A stretch of 64,000 bases of DNA. Source: Monoraphidium neglectum (Eukaryota > Chlorophyta > Chlorophyceae > Sphaeropleales > Selenastraceae). Made by a program: the position numbers and the translations under genes. Positions 22,356-37,050 of this stretch are shown here, piece after piece (position 1 is the first letter of the stretch; the number at the start of each line of letters is the position of its first letter). The DNA is taken from contig NW_014013618.1 in NCBI RefSeq assembly GCF_000611645.1, positions 1 through 64,000 of the forward strand, in the 5' to 3' direction. The notes beneath the pieces were generated by a model, which was given only the letters and a program-made list of their open reading frames with translations, did not search any database and was not told where the DNA came from.

Positions 22356-25300
22356 TCATGGCCGCGTGCAGCATCCACCACACAGCATGTTCCTTGTGCA
22401 CCCACCCTCCCGCCCCGCAGCGTCGCACGCCCTGCTGCCCGCCCCCTCGCGCCCGGGGTCAAACTGCGACACGGGCAGGATCCTCTGGTAGTCGCAGCGC
22501 TGATCAATCCAGGCGTGCGCATCGAACACCCATCGATCCCCAGACGCGACATGCACCACCTCCACGCGGCGCAGGTGCCAAGGCGCAAACAGCCCGCTGC
22601 CGTCCGTGCCGACGCGCAGCTGCCGCAGTGAGCCGATGTGGGGCAGCCGCGGGAACAGCAGGCTGGAGATGCCGCCGCGGTCAAACCCGCCTCCGCCCTC
22701 GCCCCTGCCCACGTATGCGATGCCGGAAGAGCCCTGTTCGCCCACCAGCTCAAAAAACACGCGCGCCGCCGTGCCGGCCCCCAGCATGCTGCTGGTCTTG
22801 AAGACCACCTTGTAGCCCGGCTGACCAGAGCGCACAGACAGGCCCAGATGCTTGATGCGCTCCAACGCCACATCCCCTGCCGTGTCGGCAGACGGCAGCG
22901 GGCTGAGCCGTCCGCGGCCCCGAAACGCAGGAATCGCATCATCGCCACGCCAGAGTGAGTCCCCTGGGGAGTCCTTGTGTTCGCTGCCCTCACGTCTCGG
23001 ATGAAGCTCCACCCAGCTGCGGCTGCCGTGAGCGGCGCTGTCCAGCCAAATGGAAGCTGGGAAGAAGGTACACTCGCCACTGAGGAGGTTCGTGATGCGC
23101 ACCCAGGCCAGCTGCCAAGCTGCATTTTAGTTTGCGGTTGGGGGTGGATATTGCGGAGATGAGGGGTGCGACTGGTTGCGCTGTGCGGGGAGTGCTGACA
23201 TCTAACTGCACCATGTTCATATGCATTCAAGCAAAGGCCAATTTCTTCGCCGGGCCACTCACCGCTGCAGCTGCCAGAGCCGTCGTGGCCTATGGTGAGG
23301 CACGTCATCCGCCCGACATCTGCCAGAGACCGCAGCACGAACGAATCCAGCGCACCCCTCTGAAATAACAGCTGCCCATCACCATCACTGCCCATGGCCG
23401 GCTGTGGCTGCTTAGATGAGGCCCTGAGCCGCTGCCGCTGATGCTGTTGCTGCTGCTGCTGCTGCTGCTGTGGCTGCTGCTGCTGGCACACTTCAAGAGC
23501 GTCTGTGCACAACTGCTGCGTCGCTGTCTTGCCACTTTTGCCACAAATCTGAACGAAAACGCGACAGTCTGTTCCAGCGCCCTCGTCCCCGCCGGTCTGG
23601 ACCTCCACCCAGTAGTCACACCGCCCTGGCTGACGCGCTGCGTTGACCCCACTGCCGCCGTTGGCATCATCCGCCACCTGGTGCAGCTGGCCCGCCTCGT
23701 CCTGCGGCGGCTCCTGCTGTCCAGGCTCCGGCTGAGCTGGTGCGCCAGGCGGAGTGTTGCTGGCTACCAGTGATCGGGTGACGGCGCCGTCGTCACGGCT
23801 GGCATCTAGCCAGCGGTCACAGGCAAAGTACCAGACCTGATTGCGCGGTCGTAAGCAGAAGTCACACGTCACGGCGATGGAGGGTGTGGCCGGCAAGAAA
23901 TCAACCCAGGCAACAGTGGCACCACACGTCAACCATGTTGCCTCGTGCAAGCTTCCCCGCAGCTCGACTTGAGCCTCAACCCACCTTCCCGCTACCGCAG
24001 TGCTGCACCTCGGCCCTGTCCAGGTGCCACCCTGGGGACGGCCCCGCGCCATCATGCCACACCCTCAGCCGACACAGGTCCCCCAGATCAGTGGGCATCG
24101 ACACCACAAATGACGCCGAGACGCCCGGGGCAAATGCATTGCTCCCGCCCGGCACAGGGCGTAGCTCCAGGGGCCCACTGCTGCCCGCTGAGCCGCTCAG
24201 GTCAATGTACACATGCGATGATGCTGCCGCGCCCAACACACTGCCTGTGAAGGTGGTGACCTGCTCTCGCCAGTCGTGGGGGGTCGGCACGCGTGCGGGT
24301 GTGTGGGTCCATGACAGCAGTGGGCTGGTCATCGCAAGCGGCCTCGCGCCAAGGTGTAGCACATTGATAAAGGTTTGTCGACAATGCGTGCCGTCAACAA
24401 CCATCTTTTGATCCCGACTCCAGAATCGCACCTTGTACCGCACGGCGCGTCCCCGGGGGTCGCTCGTGAGGGCCGCCATCTCATGCCGCTGCCTGGACGC
24501 CGAGCCCAGCCACGTGCCACACCAGAACCACCAGCGGGCGCCATCTGAGAGCCGCGTCGCGCGGACCGCCTCCAGGTTCCAGGAGGCCTCCCTGTCACCA
24601 GGCTGCAACGACAGCTTGTCACCCTCAAGCCACACCTGCGGGGCATTTGTCACATCAAAGGAGGGATTATTTGCATTCGAAATGCCCGCCTCACCAAAAT
24701 GGTGGTGGTGAAGCATGTGTCCAGGTAAAAGCGCACAAGCCAGACCAAGTTTGGTGCGTGTGTGAGTCGCTCAGCAATAACCAGGAGCGCAATTCCCTGA
24801 GAGCCATTCTGTCAGCTCCAACGGCGCCAGTTGGGATATCACCAGTGCAGTGGGCGAAGCACACGGCCCATCCCACCTTCCTCTACGACGCCCGCACCTG
24901 CAGCTGCTGCAGCTCATGACCCAGCGCCCCCTTCGCTATATCCACCACGAAGGCTGTTGTCCGGCCGCACCCAAACAAGCTGTCAGCATTGCCGCCCTCC
25001 GGCACACCATCTGCCGCGGCAGCCGCAGTCGCTGGGCCTAGCTCGAAGGGCCCTGCCTCGCCCTCGGGCCCCACCAGCCGCATGCACACAGCAGGCGGCT
25101 TGTTGCCCAGGCCGGCTGTGAGCCCTGCACCTGGCACGTCCGATGTTGTGACGGACAGCTCCCAGGGCTCATCCTCAGCCTCCGGGGGGCAACACCCCGC
25201 TGACAGCGGAAGCAGCTCGCGATTCTCGCGGCCTTGGCCCCTGCCTGCACCCAGCCATGCCGCGCAGGGGAACAACCACCGGCGGCCGGACGTGGTTTGG

Positions 25301-27553
25301 GCAACCTCGATGCGGGAGAGGTGCCATGCGGTGGCCTGTGGAGGAGATAAGGTTGGAACTTTTATACACAGGAGTTAACAGCGCTGGATCCTTACAACAG
25401 GTCCCGGTGTAGCCCTCGCAAGTGGCGACTAAAAAGGCTGAGAAGCACCAGCCTTTGTGGCGCTCTCAACATATGTTGCACCCAGAGTGCACTTGCTGCC
25501 AAGCCAACACACAGGTCTTATACCAGAGGGTGTTGCTCACCTTGCCCTCCACACGGACACGCAGGAGCTGCAGCTCCCCACAATCACGCGAAGGCGGCAG
25601 CAAGAACTTGTCAACGGCGCCGCGCCCGAACCGGCGGTGCGCAGCCTTGACGCCATTTCCACGCCCCTGATGTCCGTCGTCTGCTGTGAGTGCGCTCAGG
25701 GTGACCGGCCCCATGCAGGCGCTGTCCCCCACCAGCTCTACAATCACATGGGCGCCCAGTGGCGCAAGGCCAGCCCCTGGTCGGTCGCTGGTGTGCACCA
25801 CCACCTGGCGGCAAGGGTTGTCGAGGTGTGGGCGCATGATGTTGCCTGAGCACATGCATGATAGCAGCAAAGGTTTGATAACGGTCGCTGCTGCCAGTCT
25901 CAAATTGTGTGTTTGTATCGCCCGCACACCTGGTATGCTGCGCGTGTGCTTCGGGGGTCTTCCCGCGAGGCCCTCAGCCGCCGCTCGGTCAAGCCGTCCC
26001 CCTGGCTCGCGTCCAGCCAGCAGCGAGCGTCGAAGAACCAGGTGACGCCTGCGGCGGCGTCCGTGACCTCCACCTGAATTCATGTGAGCCAACGGGGCCG
26101 CAGGATCAGCGTCGTGCGAGCCTGGTTGTGAGGGTATGGATCCCTGTCATGCACCGCCACGCACAGCTTGTTCAGGCAACAGCAGACGCAGCCCTGTGAT
26201 GGACAACGTTACAGGTGAGTGCAGCGACGCACCAAACGAGCGCTCGAATAACTCTACACCCACCTGCTCCAGGTGCCAGCCAGCTGCCTCTCCTCGGCCG
26301 TCATGGCCCACCACACACTCTGTCAGCTCAGGACCCACGTCTGGCAGTGAGAGCTCAAGCTGGTCGATAGCGCCTCGAGTGAAGGACCCACGCAGAGCGC
26401 GCCGGCCACTGGTTTTTCCGGTCGCGGCCACAAGCTCAAGGTAGGGGTCTGCATCGGTGCCAGCGCCACGCTCGTTCGAGGTGCGTACCACTACCTGTGT
26501 GGGGTGGTGCGCTTGGGTTTACGTTGACACGTGGCCACCCGAGCTAGAGGTGGGCGAGTGGGTCAGCCTGAAAGTGAGGAGACCTTCCGGCATACAAGCC
26601 CAGCTCTGCAGCTGGGGCCGCAGTTTAGCAGGGATGCTTATGGTGTGATGCAGCACAATGCCTGAGTTTCCTGGATATTTGGGGCCTTGTCAGTTCAGCG
26701 CACCTTGTAGTTCTTAAGCGCAGCCCTAGGGTCCAAGGTGGAAGCGTTAACCTCAGCGAAGCAGGGTGCGCCGCCGCCCAGCCATTTTCCAAAGGGGAAG
26801 TACCAGACAGCCCCTGCCAGGGGGGGTCCATATGAGCAAGTCGGGGTGGCAAAAGTCTGCAGGCGTCCACGGGTCCAGGGATCCAGCTGCCGCTACAGCC
26901 CATATAAGCATTCAATGCTGCCCTGCTCGTGCCGGGCCTGGCCAACACAACACCTCGCCCAGGAGCGCAACGCTGGATGTCCCACCGCCACGGCCCTCTT
27001 CTGCCACAGTGACCAAGGCCAGGTGCCATGCCGAGCCCCGTCCATCCGTTGAAACGCGCAGGCGCTGCAGCGCCCCCAGGGGCGGTAGACTGAGCTCAAA
27101 CGAATCCAAGGCGCCACGCGAGAAAGCGCCTGGGCGTGAGGGGCCCGGGTCGAGCGTGCGAGGTCCGCTGCAGCCGGCTGTGCCGAAAATCTCAACAGAC
27201 ACGCCAGCGTCCGTCCCAGCGCCCCTTGAGTTGGGGCGGCGGCCACCAGGCGGGGCGCGGTGTCAGTCTGGCTCTGCACGTGACCGGTGGTCAGTTGACA
27301 GGCGCACAGCCTCTCTTTCGGAGCCAACAACAGCGGCCTTGAAGCCCGGGTGGTAAACTTCACAGCGGGAAGTAAGGCAGCAGGATTGCTTGCCGCAGCC
27401 GACCCATGCGCTCACCTGATGTCACTGGTCGTCACAGTGATGGTGTAACCCTTGGTGTCCTCGCACCCGGGGTCCCTGTCACGGGCGTCCAGCAGCACCT
27501 CCAGGCCATGGGACTCGTCCAGCCAACGGCGCGCGACAAACCACCAGGATCGG

Positions 27554-27609
<56 letters not shown>

Positions 27610-30600
27610 GGGCGCAGCGGTGACACACACGGTGTTGAGATGCCATGCGGGGGTTGCGCCCATATTGTCAGAGCGTACCCCCAGCTGGCGCAGCGGCCCC
27701 ACATCCGGCAGCTGCAGCGTGAACGAGTCCTCCTGCCGGGTGTCACATCCGGGGGGGTTTGAGGCGAGCTCGTTTCAGAGAGGATGCATGCTGGCTGGCT
27801 CTGCTTGATGGGCCAAGACTGCTCCAGAACGGGAATGGGTGGCATTCAGCCAGCAGGGACATGCGCACCAGACGCAGTACTCGGCATGTTTGGCGCGACG
27901 CCTCCCTCCCGTGCCAGCGTCAACAGCCCACCTTGTTGCGTGCAAATGCATCGCTGTTGGCCAGCAGCCGCTGCCAACCGCTGCGCCCCGCCTCCCCTAG
28001 CAGCTCAACCTCCACCGCCGCGTCGCTGCCGGCACCCCGCAAGTCTGACGTGCGCACGCGCAGGGTGTATGAGACCATGGGGCGGCTCATGGGCGTTGGC
28101 GCGGGTGTAAGGTGCGCCTCAAAGCCAGATCGGGCATCCAGCCACCTGGGAAACATTAAGTGCGATCATTGTGGTGCGCATGGAGCGAATCTGGTATGAG
28201 AAGTTAGCACTTGTCTGCCAGACGAGCTGAGTGGCACGCAGTGCGTTGCCACATTACATCACAAAATCGCACTGATGTTGGCCGTGCACAGCACTGATTC
28301 CTTGTGCAGTGCAGCACTGCCCACCTGTCTGCAGGGAAGTTGAGGCTCGCCACAGCCTTGCCCCCTGGCCCGTCCAAGATGTGTAGCGTGATGCATTCCA
28401 GCCGCCACCCCGGCCGCGCACCCGTGCCGTCTGTCGCCACCCTCAGTGCGCAGGGCAGCCCCAGCTCCTCCTCTGCCTCGCACACCTCAAATGCGTCGAC
28501 CGCACCCCGCTCAAACGCGCCGGGGCGGTCTAGGCGGTGCGGGCCCGACTGGCGCAGGGGTGCACCGCTGCTGCCGCCGTGGCCGGGCCCTGGTCCAAAG
28601 ACCTCGATGCTGACTGCAGCGTCGGTCCCTGAGCCCCTGGTGCTGGCTGTCGCAATTTCGAGCCTGTAGTGTGCGGCAGGCGGGGGCGCGGGGCCGGGCA
28701 ACAACTCCGCGCGTGGCGTTGGGGGTGCAAGCCAACGGCGGCAGGGGAAGAAGGTTGTGGCGGCCTGCGGCGCAAAATGACAGCGTTTGGGGTCATGGTC
28801 TTGAGCATCAGCAGGGCCATGGCTGTGTCGGCACTATTTGGAGTGTATACAGCATGTGCTTTTCCACTGAGTGCATGAGAAACATAAGCACGCACTTTAA
28901 GCGCCTGGCCCCACCTCGTCTGTCCCCATCACCGCGTCACCCTGGACCCACCTGGTCTGGACTGCCTCCGCCTGCGCCGTGCCCACGCTGCACGCCCACG
29001 TGGTGCAGGTACCAGGCGCTGCCCTCACTGCAGCCATCATGCCACACCGCCAGCCGCGCCAGCCGCCCCAGGCGCGGCAGCTCCAGCGGAAAAGAGTCGG
29101 CGGCGCCGCGCTGGAATGCACCGGCGCCAGCCGGGGTGCGGACGGGGCCGGTGGTGGCGCCGGCGTCATCCAGCAGCTCAAACCAGACGGCGGCGTCGGT
29201 GCCGGCCCCACGCAGCGTGCCAGTGTGGAAGGTTACCTGCAGTGGCCACAGGGGAGCCGTGTTCATGGAGGACGCGCCTGCCAGCAGCAAGCGAAGCACC
29301 GATATCATTGCTTCTACGCAAGGCTGGCCATGTGGCTTGCGGGCAAGGGGGCCTTGCTGTGAGGCTCCTCTACTTGGGGGACTGGCGGGGCGTGAGTGGG
29401 GGGGGGGGTTGAGATTTGGTGGGCAACCAACCGTGAATTGCTCCTTTTGTGGCTCCAGCGGCTCTGAAGTTGCCGCCAGTGTCACTTCGCAAGTGCCGTC
29501 TCCGACGCCTCTCCCTAACCACCGGTGCGCTTTGAGGCCAGGAGGGAAGGGGTGGCGGTCAATGCGCAGCGCCAGGAACCGGTTTGTTTAGAACACTGCA
29601 ACGCCCATCATCAGCCCATCATCAGCCCATCATCAGCGTAGAACCTTGGCTTCATCTATCCTACAAGATCCGAACCCACCTTCAAAGTGCCACCTCCTGC
29701 CGGTGGCCTCCTCCTCAACCTGTGCCACTGCCACATGCCAGGAGGGCCCGGGCTCAGCCACGCCGCTGGTGCTGGCGATCCCCAGTGTCAGGCGCTGGAC
29801 ATCACCCAGATAGGAAAGGTGCAGCCTGCAGGAGGGCCCACCCATGGGAAGTTTGAGGTTGGAAGGAGGGAGAGCGTTGGAAAACATAGGAGCTCTGATG
29901 CGAGGGGTGTGGGGCATAAGGGGCCGCTGGCCGCCAGCTACATCAGGAGAAGCACCCTGCAGCCCCCTCGTTGCACCTGAAGGTGTCTTGCCGGCCGCGA
30001 GAGAAGGTGCCTGGGCCGCTTGGCAACACCTCCCGCTCGCTGCGGCATGAGCTGCCTTCCAGTGCCGCATACACCTCAGCGTCGTTGCCGGCGCCTCGCA
30101 GGTTGCTGGTGGTCACTGTGAGCACGTACCAGGTCTTCTGCGCAACTGCAACACCCCTGCGTTGGTTTATCATGGCGCGAAGTCTCGTCAAGCTGATGCC
30201 GGGGAAGGGGGCGTGCGACCGGAGGCCTCTGCGTGCGTGCCGCACGCTCCATCACGCGTCACGTCTGAAGCCCTCTGAAATCTTGGCGAGCGGCGCTGCC
30301 ATCGGCGCACCTAGACGCTGCCAAGCGGCAGTAGGTAATGTTGCTCCCCTGCCCCGGGCCCAGCCACTGGCCACAGGGAAATACAAAGGTGGGGCCTTTG
30401 GGCTGACGGGTGACCTCCACCCTGTCAAGGTGCCACGCTGAGCGTGTGGGTTGAGGGGCATTTGGAGTAGCTCAGTGAGGATGAGACGAGCGGGGCAGAA
30501 GCAAGGGGCAGTACATTCATTGCAAGCAGGCATAGATGGATCCTGCTGCCGCCCGCCGTCCACTGCTGGGGTGTAACATGTTTCTGTCCAGCCAAGCAGC

Positions 30601-33426
30601 GGAAGAATTGCAAGCCCGCCACAAGAAGCAGACGCCATCCCACCCACAAGGGCTGGCGCCAGTGCCATCGTGCCCAATAGTCACAGCCTGGATGTCAGCC
30701 CCCAGGGCGGCACACTCCAACACGTCAAACGTATCAGTGGTGCCCCTAGGTAGAGGTGGGTGCGGTCAATGCGAGAGGGTGCAGCAGAGAACTCAATTGC
30801 ACTGGGATGCTAATGGATGCGAGTGCGCTGTCATAACGTGCCCATCAGATATGCGCACGCTTTCCCTCCTCTCGGCATCAGGTCTGAACGCACCGATCAA
30901 AGTCGTGCGCGCCACCACCCAGCCTGTGCCTGGCGCCGTCTACCAGGCAGCCATGCAGGGTGATATGCACGTTGGCGTCCGTGCCAGCGCCACGCAAGTC
31001 GCTGGTGACGACTGTGATGCGGTACAGCACTTCCTGCTGCGATGTGGCAGCCGATGGGTCACCAGTCCGCAGCTCGCGGCAAATGCGTCCGTCCTCCTGC
31101 CCCGTGGACAGCCACCTGGAAGTGTTTCCATTTATGTGCGCGCAAGTGAATCCGTTGCAAATGCGTACGGTTTGTAGGTCGTGTGGGTGTATTGCTTGCA
31201 GCAAGAGGTCCGGCGCAGTTAGTGGTGTGGGGACCCAACCCACAACCATCATACCGCGTGCCAAACCCCGACTACATATACCTGCATCTCAGACCGAGGC
31301 ATTTGCAGGAGGTATGCACCGCACCTGCCGCATGGGAAATGGGTCCACTGTGCTGCGCCCTTCTTTCGCATAGACAGCCGCACCAGCCGCCAGGCGGGGT
31401 GGCGCCCCGTATTGTCGTGCCACACACGCACCAGGGAGGGGATGCCGACGTCACAGCACAGGATCTGCGGGGCAGGAGGGGGGAGGACGAGGGCAGTGGT
31501 GCACAAAGACAACAAGTGGGTCCAGAAGGGCCAGGGCCGAGCCCGCAGACATGACTCCCGGATGGCCCTGTGGGTGAAAGGTGCTCCAGAAAAGCACGCA
31601 CCCAGGCCAGGTTGTCGCCCTCCCGACCTCCAGGACCAAAGTGCAATGCTCTAACCTCGAATTCATCTGTTGCGCCGCGTGCAAAGGGCGCCACCGGGGA
31701 GTCCGCATCCAGCAGCCGCGCCTCTCCTGTGCCCGGCCCCTCCTTGCCGTCGCAACCCCATGCTTCAAGGTACACCCGTGCAGACGTGCCTGCGCCCTTA
31801 TCGGGTGCGGTCACCACCTGCACCTGGTACGCCACCAGCGCCTCAAGGCGCGAGGCCAGGAGCTCCGAACGTGCTCGCTCCTCGACCCAGCGCCTGGGGC
31901 GAAAGAAATCATGGAGGGTTGCTGGTGGGTAGGGGTGCACGCCGTTTCTGCCGCGGTGCTGGCGCCGTTGCTAAAGCGCGTTGGTCATGTGGGTGCACAT
32001 CGTTAAGGTTTACACTCAGCCCACTCAGCTGCGACGCTTGTCCGGCCCTCACTTTCTCAACTGTCACCCCAGGAGCGCACCTCCAGTATTCCCCGTCCTC
32101 GGCCGACTGCCGCGCGCTGAGTCCCTTGAGGCTCTCGCGAAGCGCCGCATTCTCCGCCGCCAGCCGCTGCCCCAGCGCCGCTGACCCCGAGAGCGCGCCA
32201 CCGCCCGACGCGCGCGCAGCGTGCGCGAAGCAGTGCAGCCACGTCTCCCGCAGCGCTGTGACCCACTGGCGCGCCTCTCCGAGCGTCTCTGCCGCCAGGT
32301 AGTGGGTGTGTGAGCCGACGACGACGCTGAACACGGTGCGGGTAGGGCTGTCCAGGGGCTGCCCCGTGAGGACCCTGGGGCAGCCAGGGGCGGAGGCCGG
32401 TTGTCGGGGGTTTGAGCACAAGGCGTACAGCGGAGGAGCCAAAAAAAGGCCGTGGCACAATGTTGACCCCTCCCGCCGGCACCCCCCCCCCCCGGCCCCC
32501 CTGTGGCGCGCCTGTTGTCAATTATTGCGACGCCGATGTCGGGGTGGCTGCGCTCTAGGGGGTCCAGCGCGTGCTGCCTGTGGGGCAGCGGCCGCACGGG
32601 GATGCGGTCCAGCGGCAGGTAGCGCACCACACCAGACAAGACGCCGCCGCCACCATCGGCCCAGACGCCGCTAGCTGCTTGCAAGGCGACCCCTGATGCT
32701 GTCTCCAGCTGCCAAGAGGCCCGAAACATTCCACTGCCACCAGCAGGATGGTGGGGTGACCCAGGACTGACGGGGCGTGTGGTATCCTCTACACCGAGTG
32801 GTTCCATGTAGCAGAGGCGGTCTTCGCACAATTGAAACTGGGAAGTTGCGGGGAGCATACATCCAGTTGCGCAGCATGTATGCGGGTGTGGTGTTTGCTG
32901 ATGTAGATGCATGGCGTGTGCGCGCGCACGCGTGCGCGCGCACGTGCTTCTGCTGCTGTGTGTTTGCCCATGAGGCAAGCAGGCGAGCATACAGGCGCGG
33001 ACATGTGCACGAGTGCGTAAGTTCGTGAGTGCGCGGAAGGGCCCGTTGTGGGCTGTGCTTTACATCGCACTGCTTGGCATGGCGCTGCCAACGACATGCG
33101 CCAGGCAGGCAGCGCCGAAAATCATGTTCGAGCAGTGGCTGCCGCTGCCTCCGTGTGAGCACCCCGCTTACCCAGAGGCGCTTCCACTTGCTGGTGTGGT
33201 CGTGCCCAAATCGCTTCCACAGCCATCCCGCCTGCCGGACCCCAGACCTGAAGCTGCCCGCCCCCTCATCTGCTCCGGCATCCGCTGCCACGCCGCCGCT
33301 GGAGCGACGCCCACCACCACCAGCTGCACCGCACGCCGCATGTGCGCTCTGCACCAGCCGTGGCGACTCACAGCGCCTGGGGCTCTGTATTGGCCACGTG
33401 CGAAGGTGCACAGTCTGGTCGCCCAT
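22356..33426 (-). CDS. PH domain plus 13 tandem PLAT/LH2 domains (LOXHD1-like), about 2,198 aa
   Basis: Twenty-five exons on the minus strand join in phase over 11 kb into 2,198 residues, starting at ATG 33426 (an in-frame ATG at 33474 would add 16). The protein has a divergent N-terminal PH domain, a short coiled coil and thirteen PLAT domains to the C-terminus. PLAT domains bind lipids or membrane proteins. Tandem PLAT-only proteins include animal LOXHD1, a stereociliary protein. No catalytic lipoxygenase domain and no membrane helix is present. The PH domain suggests membrane phosphoinositide recruitment. Function in algae is inference; a ciliary or membrane-cytoskeleton scaffold is plausible. 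Exon 1 is 33426-33172 and exon 2 is 32837-32512, whose intron appears to be GC-AG; the remaining exons are listed in the two module entries. Confidence 0.88.
22430..31893 (-). repeat. array of 13 PLAT/LH2 domains
   Basis: Exons 4-25: 31893-31656, 31464-31325, 31115-30894, 30745-30648, 30437-30311, 30156-29977, 29825-29680, 29529-29432, 29236-28952, 28764-28325, 28145-27932, 27732-27416, 27224-26986, 26813-26704, 26494-26264, 26073-25930, 25804-25541, 25335-24898, 24635-24432, 24260-23985, 23836-23263, 23119-22356. Each domain reads as Y-x-V-x-T-S followed by RGAGTDA, then F-x-RGA-x-D-x-F, V-x-HDG-G, and W-H-L-x-x-V-x-V. A linker ending F-x-P-C-x-x-W-L follows each. Strongest copies are domain 2 (YRITVVTSDLRGAGTDANV), domain 7 (YTITVTTSDIRGAGTDAG) and domain 8. 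Domains 9-11 are the most divergent. Domain 6 carries a loop of about 18 Gln and domain 12 a Gln-rich loop. Confidence 0.88.
32081..33240 (-). other. PH domain and coiled-coil module of the PLAT protein
   Basis: Exons 1-3 (33426-33172, 32837-32512, 32347-32081) encode GWLWKRFGHDHTSKWKRLW, then FQLCEDRLCYME, an insertion of about 75 residues rich in Gly and Pro, YLPLDRIPVRPL, and RTVFSVVVGSHTHYLAAETL ending in ARQWVTALRETW. This is the strand order and C-terminal helix with the invariant Trp of a PH domain (about residues 66-235). It is followed by a short predicted coiled coil (LAAENAALRESLKGLSARQ). Confidence 0.82.
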
Positions 33427-35010
33427 ATGTACGAGCGAGGCCTGTGGCGCTGGCTTCACTGCATTCGTGCGCATGTGCAGCCGACGCGCTGCTCACGGCA
33501 CGGCGGTGCAACAGAGTCCCAATGGCTGGGCAGTGCGCGTTCTCCGCGATCTAAACTTCGAGGGTGTCATCAAAGTATTTTTATCATACGCGATCATGAA
33601 CGCCAACCCTGGACGACAACGGCAGTGCGGCACATGCACAGACACAACGACACTGTAAATAAACTCTGCTCTGCACATGCGGGCTCTTGCATAATCATAT
33701 GTGGGGTCTAAGCTTTCTAGTGGTGTCCATGTGTGTTGACTGTTTGATCTTCATGTTGACCTCCTTTGGGCACCCTTCGAGGCAGCAAGTTGCTGCAGCC
33801 TCAAGTCTTGCCTTGCAGTCACATGAAATTGTTCGCCAAAAGACAAGCATAGACGAGTGTGTTTGAGTTGATCATGCTTCAGGGTGGTTGCTGTGACCCG
33901 TGCAGCTGTTTCTGTAGGCGGTTTGGCCTCCGTCCCTGCCATAGCGAAGGTTGCCAGTGCCCGACCAAGACAGCTCGGCATCGCAGTAGCATACGCACAT
34001 TGTGGTTTCCATGCCAAACCAACTGATGGTAATAAGTGTTAATATCAGCACACATTAAGCGCCTTGCTCGCGATGCCATGACTCCTGCGCCCCCCAGCTC
34101 GTGTCGCCGATGTGACGCGGGGGAAAACGGCTCCCACGCACATGGCCCCAAGGCTTTGTCCAGGGCCCTCCAGCTTCCATCCGTCAAAGCCGATTTGAGG
34201 CATTTCTCCCACGCAGCCCTGCATGCATGCCACGGCACTCACAGGACCATTATCAGTAGTGGCAACCCTGTACGGTATTGCAGCTGCCAGCAGCTCAGAA
34301 AAGCAAGTTGGCTTTCTAGGTAAGCACGCCTGTGGCGTGGGTACACCATGTGACTGATATTCACACGCTGCACAGTCGACCGGCTTTTTTGCCGGCTCGT
34401 CAACCGGCTGGTTGCTGTGGGTGTTGCATGTTCAATGTTTTCAGTCATCCTCACATTTGCTTAAACCAAAGGCGTGTCATGCACGTAATATCAATCACTT
34501 CTTGACTCCTATGACCTGGCAGCAGCAACCGCGATGGCAGCCGTCACATGCGCGTTTGGCCTGGTCGCAGCTGGGTGCAAAAGATGGCTGCATTGCTCCC
34601 GCTGTGCAGCAGCTGCGGACAGGCAGTCCCTTGCTATCTATTTTGAAAAGATAAGTCCTGTCCCGTCGCGCCTGAGAGCATGCTGGTGCCGGCTTGAGCT
34701 TTGCACCACCGCAGAACACTCCCAACAGCTGCACTGCTGCATGCCAGGTCAGCCAAGGTCAGGCAGCGGAAGCGGGCTGCAGCGATTGAAGGCCTTGTGT
34801 TGCGGCAGGCAGCCATTATCGCGAGATGGTTGGGAGATTCCTCATGAGGCCGTCACAGGCCCCGCGACGTCCCGCAAAATGGGTTTCGCAGACGGAAGTG
34901 GCACGGGTAGCGATGGCTATGTCACAGATCATGTACGAGTTAAAACCCGGCAAGAATTTCATTTGCTTGGTCGATTGCCTCTCGTGAAAGATCCAGCAGC
35001 ACACACCGCC
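33427..35010. other. divergent intergenic region (PLAT gene / POR)
   Basis: About 1.6 kb between two outward-pointing genes. No exon was recognised. A TGTAA at 33655 and long plus-strand frames near 33013-33711 are antisense to the PLAT first exon and have no family signature. Confidence 0.5.

Positions 35011-37050
<2,040 letters not shown>

Noticed and set aside
22349..24055. 568-codon minus-strand frame taken as one exon
   Set aside because: It reads through an intron and changes frame relative to the PLAT domains. The PLAT signatures fit exons 23836-23263 and 23119-22356 instead.
25466..26092. 208-codon minus-strand frame as a single PLAT exon
   Set aside because: Its 5' part is out of frame with the conserved VTWFFDARCWLDA block. 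Splicing 25930 to 25804 in phase 0 gives YQVVVHTSD, the expected PLAT start.
33013..33711. 232-codon plus-strand frame
   Set aside because: Antisense to exon 1 of the PH-PLAT gene, with no recognisable domain.
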